In this document: positions 1 through 8,442 of the stretch, piece by piece
Position numbering within the stretch: the first letter of the stretch is position 1
Layout of the letters: each line of letters opens with the position of its first letter
NCBI GenBank assembly: GCA_029863385.1
Contig: JAOTVU010000035.1
Location: 1-34,586 of the forward strand
DNA length: 34,586 bases
From: Acidimicrobiia bacterium
GTDB taxonomy: Bacteria > Actinomycetota > Acidimicrobiia > Acidimicrobiales > SZUA-35
Reading direction: 5' to 3'
Notes under the pieces: model-generated
Databases searched by the model: none
The model's input: the letters and a program-made list of their open reading frames with translations, nothing else
What the model was told of the DNA's origin: nothing
Position numbers and translations under genes: made by a program

Positions 1-1547
1 AGCCACACATACGCGACCGGCGATCGGGCGAAGAGTCCGAGGTTGGCGTTGCCGCCCTTGTCGCCGGATCGGGCTCCGATGATGGTGCCGAGCGGTGCTC
101 TTCTGGTGGGACCGGCAACCGGGTCCGGTAACGCCGGGACCATCGGATTCACGTCGACGACCGCCGCGTCGCCCGGATCGATCGTCGACTCGATCACGGT
201 TGTCGAACCGCCGAGCGTCGTCACCTGCTGGGGCACGAGATCGGCGGCGATCAGACCGGAGGTGTGCACGCCGAACGGCTGGGCGATCTGGGTCCCCGGC
301 AATCCGTGGAATCCCGGGATCGACGCCAGGGCCATGTTGTTCATGGCCGACGCCACCGACCGCGCCTTGCGTTCGTCACGGTCCTTGACCGTGGCCCGCC
401 ACGTGGCCGTGGCTTCCGTGTTCGACGGCGGATCGATCTTGTCCGTGCGATCGACTTCGATGGAAACGGCGTCGAGGTCGTCCGGTCCGTACGGGGTCGA
501 TCGCCACAGCACCGATTCGGTCAGAGCGGCCTTGGCCTCGATGTCGAGACCGACGAGCGCCACCCGCAGATCGCTTCGGTACCCGCCCCAGGAGTTCATC
601 GACACTTTCAAGGTCGACGGCGGTGGCTCGCCCTTCACGCCGCTGATGGCCACTCGATCCGGCGCCTCCTCGGTCAAGCAGATGGTGTCGAAGCGGGATG
701 CGACGTCGGGTCCGAGGTAGGACGGTCCACCGATCTCGTAGAGGAGCTGTGCGGTGACGGTTCCAACGGTCACCCCTCCCCCGGTTCCGGGGTGTTTGGT
801 GATGACGCTGGATCCGTCGGCGGCGATCTCGGCGATCGGGAACCCCGGGTTGTCCATCCCTTCGAGTTCGGTGAAGAACGAGTAGTTTCCGCCCGTTGCC
901 TGGGTGCCGCACTCGATGACATGTCCGGCCACCACCGCCCCGGCCAGGGCGTTCCAGTCCGTGCGGTCCCACCCGTGGTGCTGGGCGGCCGGACCGCAGA
1001 CGATCGCGGCGTCGGTGGTCCGACCGGTGACCACGATGTCGGCACCGGCATCGAGGGCCTCGACGATGCCCCAGCAGCCGAGATAGGCGTTGGCCGAGAT
1101 GAAACCGTGGTCGTCGGAGAGACCGGCCAGTGGCTCACCGGTCTCGAAGTCGATGATCGGAACCCCTGCGGCGGCCAGTTCGTCGAGACGGGCGAGGATG
1201 TCGTCACCGGTCACGTAGGCGATCGTGGGATTCAACCCGAGCTTGTCAGCCACCTCGGCCACGGCCTCGGCACAGTGGTCGGGATCAAGACCTCCTGCGT
1301 TCGACACCACCTTGATGCCTCGGTCGAGGCACTCCCCCATCACCTGCTCCATCTGGGTGACAAAGGTTCGGGCAAAGCCGCCGCCCGGTCGCTTCGCCCG
1401 GGTGCGGGCGAGGATCAGCATGGTCAACTCGGCCAGCCAGTCGCCGGTCAATGCGTCGATCGGGCCGCCCCGGACCATGCGGGCCGCCGCGTCGATCTGG
1501 TCGCCGTAGAAACCGGAGCAGTTGGCAATCCGGATCGGATCGGTCAT
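1..1547 (-). CDS. AtuA-family protein (acyclic terpene utilisation, DUF1446), 3' end cut by window edge
   Basis: The first 515 codons of an AtuA-family protein are visible; the gene runs off the left edge. The N-terminus has the family-typical RIANCSGFYGD stretch (about residues 6-16), followed by a GDWLAELTMLIL segment and a VVSNAGGLDP segment. A second domain with RSGDKGGNANLG lies at about residues 493-504, as expected for the small C-terminal AtuA-like domain. AtuA proteins are found with acyl-CoA carboxylases in terpene (geranyl/citronellyl-CoA) and related branched-chain catabolism, but their reaction is not established. The ATG overlaps the TGA of the carboxylase alpha gene (ATGA), so translation is probably coupled to it. 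Family assignment is firm; the substrate is not known. Confidence 0.9.
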   Translation of the reverse strand, partial: MTDPIRIANCSGFYGDQIDAAARMVRGGPIDALTGDWLAELTMLILARTRAKRPGGGFARTFVTQMEQVMGECLDRGIKVVSNAGGLDPDHCAEAVAEVADKLGLNPTIAYVTGDDILARLDELAAAGVPIIDFETGEPLAGLSDDHGFISANAYLGCWGIVEALDAGADIVVTGRTTDAAIVCGPAAQHHGWDRTDWNALAGAVVAGHVIECGTQATGGNYSFFTELEGMDNPGFPIAEIAADGSSVITKHPGTGGGVTVGTVTAQLLYEIGGPSYLGPDVASRFDTICLTEEAPDRVAISGVKGEPPPSTLKVSMNSWGGYRSDLRVALVGLDIEAKAALTESVLWRSTPYGPDDLDAVSIEVDRTDKIDPPSNTEATATWRATVKDRDERKARSVASAMNNMALASIPGFHGLPGTQIAQPFGVHTSGLIAADLVPQQVTTLGGSTTVIESTIDPGDAAVVDVNPMVPALPDPVAGPTRRAPLGTIIGARSGDKGGNANLGLFARSPVAYVW

Positions 1548-3535
1548 GAGCGCGCCGCCTCGTCCTCCCGGCCGACGTCTTCCACGATCGTCATCAGCGC
1601 CGTTCCCCGGTCGAGTTGCTGTCCGACGTTGATCGGGACCTCGGTGACGGTTCCGTCGAACGGGGCGTTGATGTGGTGCTCCATCTTCATCGCCTCGAGC
1701 ACGACGAGGACCTGGCCGGCCGTCACCCGGTCGCCGACGGCGCAGCGGACGTCGACCACGGAGCCGGGCATCGGTGCGGTCAATCCGCCGGTCGGCGCCT
1801 CCGATCCTGGGAGCGTGAACCGGGGCACCAGGTCGAGGGTGACGGTGGTGCCGGCCGTCTGCACGTGGAGACGGCCGGGTGCGTCGGTGATCCGATGCGA
1901 GCGGCGGATCCCGTCGACCACCAGCTCGACACGACCAGTCGCCCACTCGACCAGCTCGACGACTTCGCCGGTGTCGAGCGTGAACCGCCCGTTGCGATCG
2001 GCGGTGTAGGCGATCGTCGACGGGGCTTCGGTCGACGGATCGACGAAGGTGACCCTCTCAGCCGGCAGGCCGGCGTTCCGCCAGTTGGACGGAGCGAACC
2101 CCCAGATGTCGTCGTTCGCCCGGTTGAGACCCTGCAGCCACAACGCGCCGGCCACGGCCGCCTCATGCACGGTTTCGGCTGCGAGGTGAGCGACCGGTCG
2201 GACTCGTTCGATGAAGTCGGTCGTCGTGTCGCCGGCTGCGAACTCGGGGCTGTCGAGTACCGCCACGAGGTAGTCACGGTTGGTGATGAGGCCGCCGAGG
2301 TGGAGGCGCTCCAGAGCCAGCCGAAGTCGGCCGATGGTCTCCATCCGGGTCGGCCCGTGGGCGATGACCTTGGCCAGCATCGGATCGTACGAGACGCCTA
2401 CGGTCGAGCCGGCCTCGATGCCCGAGTCCCAGCGAACGACCGGCTCGCCGGCGGGCTGCCACGCCTCGACGGTTCCGGTGGCGGGAAGGAAACCGTTGGC
2501 CGCGTCCTCAGCGTACAGACGTACCTCGATGGCGTGGCCCGTGGTGGTGACCTCACGCTGATCGAGTGTCAGCGTGCGACCGGCTGCGACCAGGAGTTGC
2601 TCCCGCACGAGGTCGAGCCCGGTGATCTCCTCGGTCACCGGATGCTCCACCTGCAGCCGGGTGTTGACCTCGAGGAAGAAGAACTCGCCGCTCTCATCGT
2701 CGAGCAGGAACTCGACGGTGCCGGCCGACTCGTAGCCGATGGATTGGGCCAGCGCCACGGCGGCGCCGCCCATCGCCAGGCGCAGGTCATCGTCGAGTCG
2801 CACTGAAGGCGCCTCCTCCACGATCTTCTGGTGGCGACGCTGGATCGAGCACTCCCGCTCCCCGAGATGGATCACGTTGCCGTGGCTGTCGCCCAGGACC
2901 TGGATCTCGATGTGACGGGATCGGCGGATGTAGCGTTCGAGGAAGACCCGGTCGTCACCGAACGCCCCGGCCGCCTCCCGCTGGGCGGCGGCGACGGCCT
3001 CGCCGAGGTCCTCGGCGCTTTCGACGAGTCGCATGCCCTTACCGCCACCGCCGGCAGCGGCCTTGACCAGCAGCGGGAAGCCGACTGCGGCTGCTTCCGA
3101 CGGATCCTCGACCGACGCCAGAATCGGCACGCCGGCCGCCTCCGCCGCCTTCTTGGCTGCGATCTTGTCGCCCATCGTCTCGATGACTCCGGGTGCCGGT
3201 CCAACCCAGGTCAACCCGGCGTCCATCACCTTCTGAGCGAACATCGCGTTCTCGGCGAGGAACCCGTAGCCCGGGTGAACGGCGTCGGCCCCCACCCGCC
3301 GCGCCGCGGCAACGATGGCATCGCTGTCGAGATATCCGGAAGGGAGGTGCACGGCGATGTCGGCCTCGGCGACGAACGGGGCTGCGGCATCGGCGTCGCT
3401 GTGAACGGCGACGCAGCGGAGACCCATGGATCGGGCGGTGGCGAAGACCCGGCGGGCGATCTCACCCCGGTTGGCCACGAGAAGGGTGCGGAGTCGAGTG
3501 GTCCCCGGCTCGTCGTTGTGAGGGTGATCGGTCAC
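1544..3535 (-). CDS. acyl-CoA carboxylase alpha subunit (biotin carboxylase plus biotin carrier domain)
   Basis: A 663-residue subunit that carboxylates its own biotin using ATP and bicarbonate. The biotin-carboxylase N-domain starts at LLVANRGEIARR (residues 18-29). The ATP-grasp glycine loop GGGGKGMR is at 162-169, and EVNTRLQVEH at 289-298 is the catalytic signature. The C-terminal biotin carrier has EAMKM with the acceptor lysine at K617. The start is GTG: upstream sequence in this frame is non-homologous, and this GTG overlaps the TGA of the beta gene (GTGA). The stop overlaps the AtuA start in the same way. The arrangement matches methylcrotonyl-, geranyl- or propionyl-type carboxylases; AtuA next door favours a terpenoid or branched-chain substrate, which is inference. 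Confidence 0.95.
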   Translation of the reverse strand: MTDHPHNDEPGTTRLRTLLVANRGEIARRVFATARSMGLRCVAVHSDADAAAPFVAEADIAVHLPSGYLDSDAIVAAARRVGADAVHPGYGFLAENAMFAQKVMDAGLTWVGPAPGVIETMGDKIAAKKAAEAAGVPILASVEDPSEAAAVGFPLLVKAAAGGGGKGMRLVESAEDLGEAVAAAQREAAGAFGDDRVFLERYIRRSRHIEIQVLGDSHGNVIHLGERECSIQRRHQKIVEEAPSVRLDDDLRLAMGGAAVALAQSIGYESAGTVEFLLDDESGEFFFLEVNTRLQVEHPVTEEITGLDLVREQLLVAAGRTLTLDQREVTTTGHAIEVRLYAEDAANGFLPATGTVEAWQPAGEPVVRWDSGIEAGSTVGVSYDPMLAKVIAHGPTRMETIGRLRLALERLHLGGLITNRDYLVAVLDSPEFAAGDTTTDFIERVRPVAHLAAETVHEAAVAGALWLQGLNRANDDIWGFAPSNWRNAGLPAERVTFVDPSTEAPSTIAYTADRNGRFTLDTGEVVELVEWATGRVELVVDGIRRSHRITDAPGRLHVQTAGTTVTLDLVPRFTLPGSEAPTGGLTAPMPGSVVDVRCAVGDRVTAGQVLVVLEAMKMEHHINAPFDGTVTEVPINVGQQLDRGTALMTIVEDVGREDEAARS

Positions 3536-5217
3536 AGCCGGAACACCCCGTAGGCTTCGGCCCCCTCGATCGGGCGGTTGCCGACGACGCTGAGGCAGAT
3601 GCCGAGCACGGTGCGCGTGTCCCTGGGGTCGATGATGCCGTCGTCGCTGATTGCGCCCGTGGCCTTCAGCGCCAGCGAACCCTTTTCCTGCACCGCCTCG
3701 GCATACGCCACCAGCTCGGCGTCGGCCTCCTCGTCGAACTCGATCCCCTTGCGTTTGGCCTGGGCCCGTCTGACCTCCGACATCACCCCGGCGATCTGTT
3801 TGGGTCCCATGACCGCGATCTTCGCCGTGGGCCACAAGAACGTGAACCGGTTGCCGAAGGCGCGGCCCGACATGCCATAGGTGCCCGCCCCGTACGACGA
3901 GCCGATGATCACGGTCAGGTGCGGCACGGTGGAGTTGGTGACGGCGTTGATCATCTGGGAGCCCTTCTTGATGATGCCGTCGGCCTCGTAGTCCTTGCCC
4001 ACCATGTAGCCGGTGATGTTCTGCAGGAAGACAAGCGGGAGATCGATCTGGTTGCAGAGCTGGATGAAGTGAGCGGCCTTCTGCGCCGAATCGGGGTAGA
4101 TCACCCCGTTGTTGCCGAGTATGCCGATCGGGAAGCCGTGGATCGAGGCCCAGCCGCAGACGATGGACGGACCAAAGCGGGGTTTGAACTCCTCGAACCG
4201 CGAACCGTCGACCACCCGGGCGATCACGTCCCGGACATCGACCGGTGTGCGCAGATCCCGGCTGACTAGACCCAGGAGTTCCTCGGGGTCGTGCGCCGGC
4301 GGCTCGTCGACGAGACGTGGACCTCGATCCGGTTTGCGCCAGTTGAGGTGCGACACCACCTCCCGGCACAGCCGGATGGCGTCCATCTCGTCCTCGGCGA
4401 GGTACTCGGCCTGACCCGAGATCTCGGCGTGCTTCTCGGCGCCGCCGATGGTCTCGGCGTCACTGATCTCGCCGGTGGCCATCTTCACCAGAGGCGGACC
4501 GGCCAGGAACACATGCGATTGCTCCTTGATGAAGATGTTGTAGTCGGACAGGCCCGGCTGGTAGGCGCCGCCCGCAGTCGAATTGCCGAAGACGACGCAC
4601 ACCGTGGGGATCCGCATCTTCGACAGCTCGATCATCTCGTAGAAGAACCGGCCGGTCTCGGCGAAGTGCTCGGGGACCACGGCACTGCCGACGGCCGCCG
4701 ACGCCGCGTCGGCCCCCTCATCGGAGCCACCGTCGCCGTTCTTGCGGTCGATCCTCAGATCGCCACCCGACGACTCGACGAAGCTGATGTAGGGTATGCG
4801 GTTGTCCCGGGCGATCTCGAGCGCCCGCATCCACTTCTTCGATGCGTACGGGGTGAGCGCACCGGCAAGGACGGTTGGGTCGTTGCCCATGATCACGCAC
4901 TCGGTTCCGGCGATGATGCCGATGCCGGCCACCATGCCACCGCCGAGGGCGTACTGGGACCCGTAGCCGGCCAGGGGTGTGATCTCGAGGAACGGCGTGT
5001 CGGGGTCGATCACATTGGCGATCCGTTCCCGGATCGGCAACCGTCCCCGGGATCGGTGGCGTTCGGTTGCCTTAGGACCGCCACCACCGAGCGCGACGGC
5101 CAGCAGCTCGTCGTGGGTGGCCAGTTGCTCCAACACATCGGATCGGTTCTTGACGAAAACCTCCGACGACGGGTCGACGGTGGAGGTCAGCGGCGGAGCC
5201 AGCAACGAGCGATGCAT
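3532..5217 (-). CDS. acyl-CoA carboxylase beta subunit (carboxyltransferase)
   Basis: A 561-residue carboxyltransferase that moves the carboxyl group from biotin to an acyl-CoA. Two crotonase-like halves are visible. The N-half contains GNSTAGGAYQPG at 211-222, and the C-half GSSYGAG at 439-445 with YGMSGRAFGN following, in the style of methylcrotonyl/geranyl-CoA carboxylase beta subunits. An acidic, glycine- and alanine-rich stretch at about 156-182 looks inserted relative to the usual ESSGG..F..GR..F spacing. It is the first gene of a three-gene coupled operon and appears leaderless: the ATG is 6 nt after a TACGGT -10. Methylcrotonyl-CoA versus geranyl-CoA specificity cannot be decided by eye. 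Confidence 0.95.
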   Translation of the reverse strand: MHRSLLAPPLTSTVDPSSEVFVKNRSDVLEQLATHDELLAVALGGGGPKATERHRSRGRLPIRERIANVIDPDTPFLEITPLAGYGSQYALGGGMVAGIGIIAGTECVIMGNDPTVLAGALTPYASKKWMRALEIARDNRIPYISFVESSGGDLRIDRKNGDGGSDEGADAASAAVGSAVVPEHFAETGRFFYEMIELSKMRIPTVCVVFGNSTAGGAYQPGLSDYNIFIKEQSHVFLAGPPLVKMATGEISDAETIGGAEKHAEISGQAEYLAEDEMDAIRLCREVVSHLNWRKPDRGPRLVDEPPAHDPEELLGLVSRDLRTPVDVRDVIARVVDGSRFEEFKPRFGPSIVCGWASIHGFPIGILGNNGVIYPDSAQKAAHFIQLCNQIDLPLVFLQNITGYMVGKDYEADGIIKKGSQMINAVTNSTVPHLTVIIGSSYGAGTYGMSGRAFGNRFTFLWPTAKIAVMGPKQIAGVMSEVRRAQAKRKGIEFDEEADAELVAYAEAVQEKGSLALKATGAISDDGIIDPRDTRTVLGICLSVVGNRPIEGAEAYGVFRL

Positions 5218-5223
5218 GGGAGC

Positions 5224-5252
5224 ACCGTAGGGCGGTAATATTTGACTGTCAA
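5224..5252 (-). promoter_or_regulatory. leaderless promoter of the carboxylase/AtuA operon
   Basis: Read on the minus strand, TTGACA (5252-5247) is followed by exactly 17 nt and then TACGGT (5229-5224), with only 6 nt before the ATG at 5217. The -35 is a perfect sigma70-type box and the -10 fits the actinobacterial TANNNT form, so the transcript should begin at or next to the start codon. Confidence 0.75.
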
Positions 5253-5273
5253 GATTACACAGCCAAGATTACA
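5242..5273. promoter_or_regulatory. direct repeat CAAGATTACA x2 and palindrome TTGAC-T-GTCAA over the -35 box
   Basis: The ten bases CAAGATTACA occur at 5250-5259 and again at 5264-5273, a 14-bp period. The proximal copy overlaps the -35 of the carboxylase promoter. An 11-bp palindrome TTGACTGTCAA (5242-5252) covers the -35 itself. This is where an operator or activator site would be expected. The regulator is unknown; the LuxR-type gene just upstream is one candidate. Confidence 0.5.
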
Positions 5274-5290
5274 GCCGGGCCCGGCGGGCC
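5274..5290 (-). terminator. GC-rich hairpin just after the LuxR-type gene
   Basis: A GGCCC-N3-GGGCC stem (5278-5290) abuts the TAA of the LuxR-type gene and overlaps a 12-bp palindrome GCCGGGCCCGGC (5274-5285). No U-tract follows on the minus strand, so it is at best a weak or protein-assisted terminator. Confidence 0.3.
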
Positions 5291-5617
5291 TTACTGGGCG
5301 CGCAGCCAGGTGACAACGGCAAGCACCCGGCGGTGATTGTGGTCGTCGGATGGTAGCCCTAGCTTCTGGAAGATCGACCGAACGTGGGTCTCGACCGTCT
5401 TCGAACTCAGGTGAAGCGTCTCACAGATCGCTTGATTCGACCGTCCGCCGGCCATGGCCGACAGAACATCGCGTTCCCGAGGGGCCAGGGTGTCAAGGGG
5501 CGACTGCCTGCGGCGACGCCCACATCGGGATCGCACCGGCCTCACCGTGCCGATCAGGGTGGCACAGGCGGCCGCCGCAGCGGTTGTCGTGGCGACCGTG
5601 GCGCTCGCCGTGACCAT
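5291..5617 (-). CDS. small LuxR/GerE-type helix-turn-helix regulator
   Basis: A 108-residue protein ending in a complete GerE domain: [19 protein letters not shown], then [19 protein letters not shown] and FQKLGL (about residues 44-85). This is the DNA-binding half of LuxR/NarL regulators. No receiver or ligand-binding domain precedes it, only an Ala/Thr-rich hydrophobic stretch (about 1-25) and a basic linker (26-37). Those first residues are encoded opposite another plausible ORF, so the true start could be the in-frame GTG at 5545. The ATG at 5617 has GGGGTG about 9 nt upstream. It lies 73 bp upstream of the carboxylase operon on the same strand and may regulate it, which is inference. Confidence 0.7.
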   Translation of the reverse strand: MVTASATVATTTAAAAACATLIGTVRPVRSRCGRRRRQSPLDTLAPRERDVLSAMAGGRSNQAICETLHLSSKTVETHVRSIFQKLGLPSDDHNHRRVLAVVTWLRAQ

Positions 5618-5738
5618 CGGCCTGACACCCCGCAGCGGGTTGCTTCAGGTTCGGACGCTGGCCTGCAGCCTGGGCAGTTTGCTCGCCGGCGTCTGCATGA
5701 GTGTCTGGGCGTGGTATTGGAATGTGCTTCCGATCTAG
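5547..5738 (+). CDS. candidate two-helix small membrane protein, antisense to the LuxR-type gene start
   Basis: From the GTG at 5547 this reads 63 residues with two clear hydrophobic segments: an Ala/Val-rich helix at about 5-24, and a second helix that ends in a tryptophan-rich tail [12 protein letters not shown]. Such a tail is unlike a random shadow frame in GC-rich DNA. It overlaps the 5' end of the LuxR-type gene on the opposite strand by about 70 bp, and the ribosome site is weak. It is either a real small membrane protein, with the regulator then starting later, or a chance frame. Confidence 0.3.
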   Translation: MPIRVAQAAAAAVVVATVALAVTIGLTPRSGLLQVRTLACSLGSLLAGVCMSVWAWYWNVLPI

Positions 5739-5853
5739 TCGCCGATCCAACGCGGCCTCGGCCGGGCACAACAACGTGCCCGACAGCTCGACCACGAACC
5801 CGTACCCCGGCCGATCCGAACGACCGGGGTACGGCTGTCAGACCAGCCACTGC

Positions 5854-5859
5854 TAGGGT
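5854..5859 (+). promoter_or_regulatory. -10 box TAGGGT, leaderless start
   Basis: TAGGGT is followed by exactly 7 nt and then the ATG at 5867. No ribosome binding site lies between them, so the transcript is probably leaderless. Confidence 0.6.
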
Positions 5860-5866
5860 CGGGCCG

Positions 5867-6673
5867 ATGAGCGACGCCCCGATCACGGCCGCTTCGGTGC
5901 GGCAGGACCTTCTCGCCGAACAGGCCGATCTCGACGCGATCGTGGCTCCGCTCGAACCGGCTAAGTGGGAGCTGATGACGCCAAGCCCCGGTTGGTCGAT
6001 CCGGGATCAGATCGGCCACCTTGCCTACTTCGATCGTGCCGCAGCGGCCGCCATCGTCGATGTTGAACGCTTCCGGGCGATGCGGGACGATCTTGTCGGC
6101 CATCTGGCCGATCCGGAAGGCGCCGACGCGGCAACGCTGGCCGAGGCTCGGGCGATGTCGTCGGTCGACCTGCTGGAACACTGGCGGGCCGGCCGGCGGG
6201 AGCTCGCCGACGCCGCGGCGACCCTGGCCGACGACACCCGGATCGAATGGTACGGACCGTCGATGGGGTCCAAGTCGTTCCTCACCGCCCGGCTCATGGA
6301 GGCGTGGGCCCACGGCCAGGACATCGCCGATGCGATCGGCGTCGAACGTCCGGCCACCGATCGCCTCCGCCACATCGCCCAGCTCGGCTACATCACCCGT
6401 TCCTGGACCTACGTCAACCGGGGTCTGGAGGTGCCCGAGGGCGAGGTACGGGTGGAACTCACCGCACCGTCCGGAACAACCTGGATCTGGGGCCCCGACG
6501 ACGCCGGCAGCACGGTGCGGGGCTCCGCACTGGAGTTCTGCCTGGTGACGAGCCAGCGGCGCAACGTCGCCGACACCGACCTCGAAGTCCGTGGCGACGC
6601 CGCACGGGATTGGCTCGAAAAAGCCCAGCTGTTCGCCGGACCACCGAGCGACCCTCCCTCACCACGCCGCTGA
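5867..6673 (+). CDS. DinB/MDMPI-fold metal-binding protein, TIGR03084 type
   Basis: A 268-residue protein of the actinobacterial mycothiol-dependent maleylpyruvate isomerase-like (DinB-type four-helix) family. Visible hallmarks are TPSPGWSIRDQIGHLAYFD at about 43-61 and AWAHGQDIADAIG near 145-157. The spaced His/Asp residues there are the usual metal ligands. Its length fits the TIGR03084 subgroup. The start at 5867 is chosen over upstream in-frame codons because it lies 7 nt after a TAGGGT box and matches the family N-terminus. The substrate is unknown; relatives use mycothiol or act on small electrophiles. The gene stands alone and is followed by the GNAT gene with its own promoter. Confidence 0.8.
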   Translation: MSDAPITAASVRQDLLAEQADLDAIVAPLEPAKWELMTPSPGWSIRDQIGHLAYFDRAAAAAIVDVERFRAMRDDLVGHLADPEGADAATLAEARAMSSVDLLEHWRAGRRELADAAATLADDTRIEWYGPSMGSKSFLTARLMEAWAHGQDIADAIGVERPATDRLRHIAQLGYITRSWTYVNRGLEVPEGEVRVELTAPSGTTWIWGPDDAGSTVRGSALEFCLVTSQRRNVADTDLEVRGDAARDWLEKAQLFAGPPSDPPSPRR

Positions 6674-6723
6674 CGGCGCCCCGGCAGGCTGCAAAATCGA
6701 CGGCTGGCGACGTTGTCGACGAC

Positions 6724-6729
6724 TACCGT
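6724..6729 (+). promoter_or_regulatory. -10 box TACCGT, leaderless start
   Basis: TACCGT is followed by 7 nt and then the ATG at 6737, the same geometry as at 5854. This decides the start against the ATG 24 nt upstream. Confidence 0.6.
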
Positions 6730-6736
6730 TGCACCC

Positions 6737-7702
6737 ATGCCCGTTCCCCTGATCCGGCCGGTCACCGAGGCCGACCTCGATACCGTTCTCGACCTGGTCA
6801 ACCGCACCCGGGCGTCGGACGGCATAGCGGAAGTGCTGTCGATTGAGGAGCTGGTCGACGACCTCACCGGAGACCAGGGCGACATGGCCTCCGACTCGCT
6901 GTTGGTCGAGGTGGACGACGAGGTCGTCGGGTATGCCCACACGATGTATCTGCCGAGTGAGGTCCGCCTCGAACGATGCTACGTCATCGGCCTCGTTCAT
7001 CCTGAGCACCGAGGGGTGGGCCTGGGCCGGCAGTTGCTCGGCTGGGCCATCGACCGGGCGGCTGAGCAGCTCCGGTCCTCCGGCTCCGATCTCCCCAAAT
7101 ACATCCGGGTCGACGAGTACGACTTCGTCGAGTCGGCCCACCGGTTGTTCGCCCGGATGGGATTCGAGCCGGTCCGGTACTTCGATCAGCTGCTCCGTCC
7201 GCTCACCGACCTGCCTCCGCTCGAACGGACCGAAATCGAGGGCATCACGATTACGCCGTGGACGGAGGAGCGAAGTGAGGAGGTGCGTGTCGTCAAGAAC
7301 GAGGCCTTCGCCGACCACTGGGGATCGACCCCCACGAGTCGGGCCAGGTGGGAGACGAGAATGAACGCTTCGACCACGAGACCGGATCTGTCGTGGATTG
7401 CCTTGAACGACGACGGTGCGGTCATCGGCTACTGCATCAACGATCGCTACGAGGCCGACGATGCCACAACCGGTCGGAAGGAGGCGTGGATCGGCGGCGT
7501 GGGGACCTTGAGGGACTACCGGCGTCGCGGCACCGCGTCGGCGTTGATGATTCGTTCACTGCACGCCTTTGCCGATGACGGTCTCGACCACGCCATTCTC
7601 GGTGTCGACTCCGACAACCCGACCGGGGCGCCCAGCCTCTACCGAGGGTTGGGGTTCGAGCCGCACACCAGAACGATCACCCACGAGATTCGGATCGAGT
7701 AG
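6737..7702 (+). CDS. tandem GNAT acetyltransferase (two N-acetyltransferase domains)
   Basis: A 321-residue protein with two GNAT folds. The first has the acetyl-CoA loop HPEHRGVGLGRQLL (about 88-101). The second has LRDYRRRGTASALM (about 258-271), followed by a typical NPTGAPSLYRGLGFEP segment. This tandem layout resembles mycothiol synthase (MshD) and other double-GNAT actinobacterial proteins, but nothing here identifies the acceptor. The second domain keeps the fuller catalytic-looking loop. The nitroreductase gene follows after 37 bp on the same strand. An ATG at 6713 would add eight residues but lies upstream of the -10 box. Confidence 0.85.
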   Translation: MPVPLIRPVTEADLDTVLDLVNRTRASDGIAEVLSIEELVDDLTGDQGDMASDSLLVEVDDEVVGYAHTMYLPSEVRLERCYVIGLVHPEHRGVGLGRQLLGWAIDRAAEQLRSSGSDLPKYIRVDEYDFVESAHRLFARMGFEPVRYFDQLLRPLTDLPPLERTEIEGITITPWTEERSEEVRVVKNEAFADHWGSTPTSRARWETRMNASTTRPDLSWIALNDDGAVIGYCINDRYEADDATTGRKEAWIGGVGTLRDYRRRGTASALMIRSLHAFADDGLDHAILGVDSDNPTGAPSLYRGLGFEPHTRTITHEIRIE

Positions 7703-7739
7703 CTGGCCGGTTCGGGCTCGGCGCGGCACACTTGGGGCC

Positions 7740-8387
7740 ATGGAATTCGACCTCAGTCAGACCGACGCCCTCCTGTCGACCACGCGAGCCGTGCGCAAGC
7801 GCCTCGATCTCGATCGGGAAGTGCCCGACGAGATCCTCCTCGAGTGCCTACAGCTGGCGGTACAGGCGCCGACCGGGTCCAATCGTCAAGGCTGGCGGTG
7901 GCTCGTCATCCGGGACCCGGAGAAGAAGGAGGCGCTGGCCGACATCTACCGTCGAGCCGGCGCCGACTACCTGAGTTCACAGGAGCGGGAGGTCGATCCG
8001 AACACCCAAACCGGGCGCGTGATCGACTCCGCCAACTACCTCGCCGAGAACATGGGTCGGGTGCCCGTGCTCGTCATCCCGCTCATCATCGGCCGATTGG
8101 GCCAGCCGGGCGTGTCGGCCCCCGGCCTGTTCGGTTCGATCATCCCGGCCGTGTGGAGCTTCCAACTTGCGTTGCGTAGCCGTGGCCTGGGGAGCTGCCT
8201 CACCACGCTGCACCTCGGGCTGGAGGAGGAGGCGGCGGAGCTGTTGAACATTCCCGACCACATGACCCAGGCCGCGCTGCTCCCGGTGGCCTGGACGAAG
8301 GGAACCGATTTCAAACCGGCGGTTCGGCCCCCGGTTCACGAGATCACCTATCTTGACACCTACAAGAACCCGATCCGTCCATCGTGA
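7740..8387 (+). CDS. nitroreductase-family FMN oxidoreductase
   Basis: A 215-residue nitroreductase-fold protein. The N-terminal TTRAVRKRLD motif supplies the FMN-phosphate arginine, and APTGSNRQGWRW (about 41-52) is the second flavin-contacting stretch. A mid-protein SIIPAVWSFQLALRSRGLGSCLTTLH helix-loop matches the family core. These enzymes use NAD(P)H and FMN to reduce nitro groups, quinones or enones; the physiological substrate is unknown. The ATG is 7 nt after CACACT, a weaker version of the leaderless box seen at neighbouring genes. It precedes the aldo/keto reductase gene by 55 bp. Confidence 0.88.
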   Translation: MEFDLSQTDALLSTTRAVRKRLDLDREVPDEILLECLQLAVQAPTGSNRQGWRWLVIRDPEKKEALADIYRRAGADYLSSQEREVDPNTQTGRVIDSANYLAENMGRVPVLVIPLIIGRLGQPGVSAPGLFGSIIPAVWSFQLALRSRGLGSCLTTLHLGLEEEAAELLNIPDHMTQAALLPVAWTKGTDFKPAVRPPVHEITYLDTYKNPIRPS

Positions 8388-8442
8388 TCCCGTCCGATTC
8401 CGGCCGTCGTCGACACGCCGATCAGTGAGCCAGGAGAAACGC

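Noticed and set aside
264..2009. A 581-codon plus-strand frame
   Set aside because: It is antisense to the AtuA and carboxylase genes, has no domain or ribosome site, and has the composition of a GC-rich shadow frame.
1544..4369. A 941-codon minus-strand frame apparently extending the carboxylase alpha subunit
   Set aside because: The first 278 residues are Arg/Gly-rich shadow sequence opposite the beta gene's frame. The true start is the GTG at 3535, which overlaps the beta stop.
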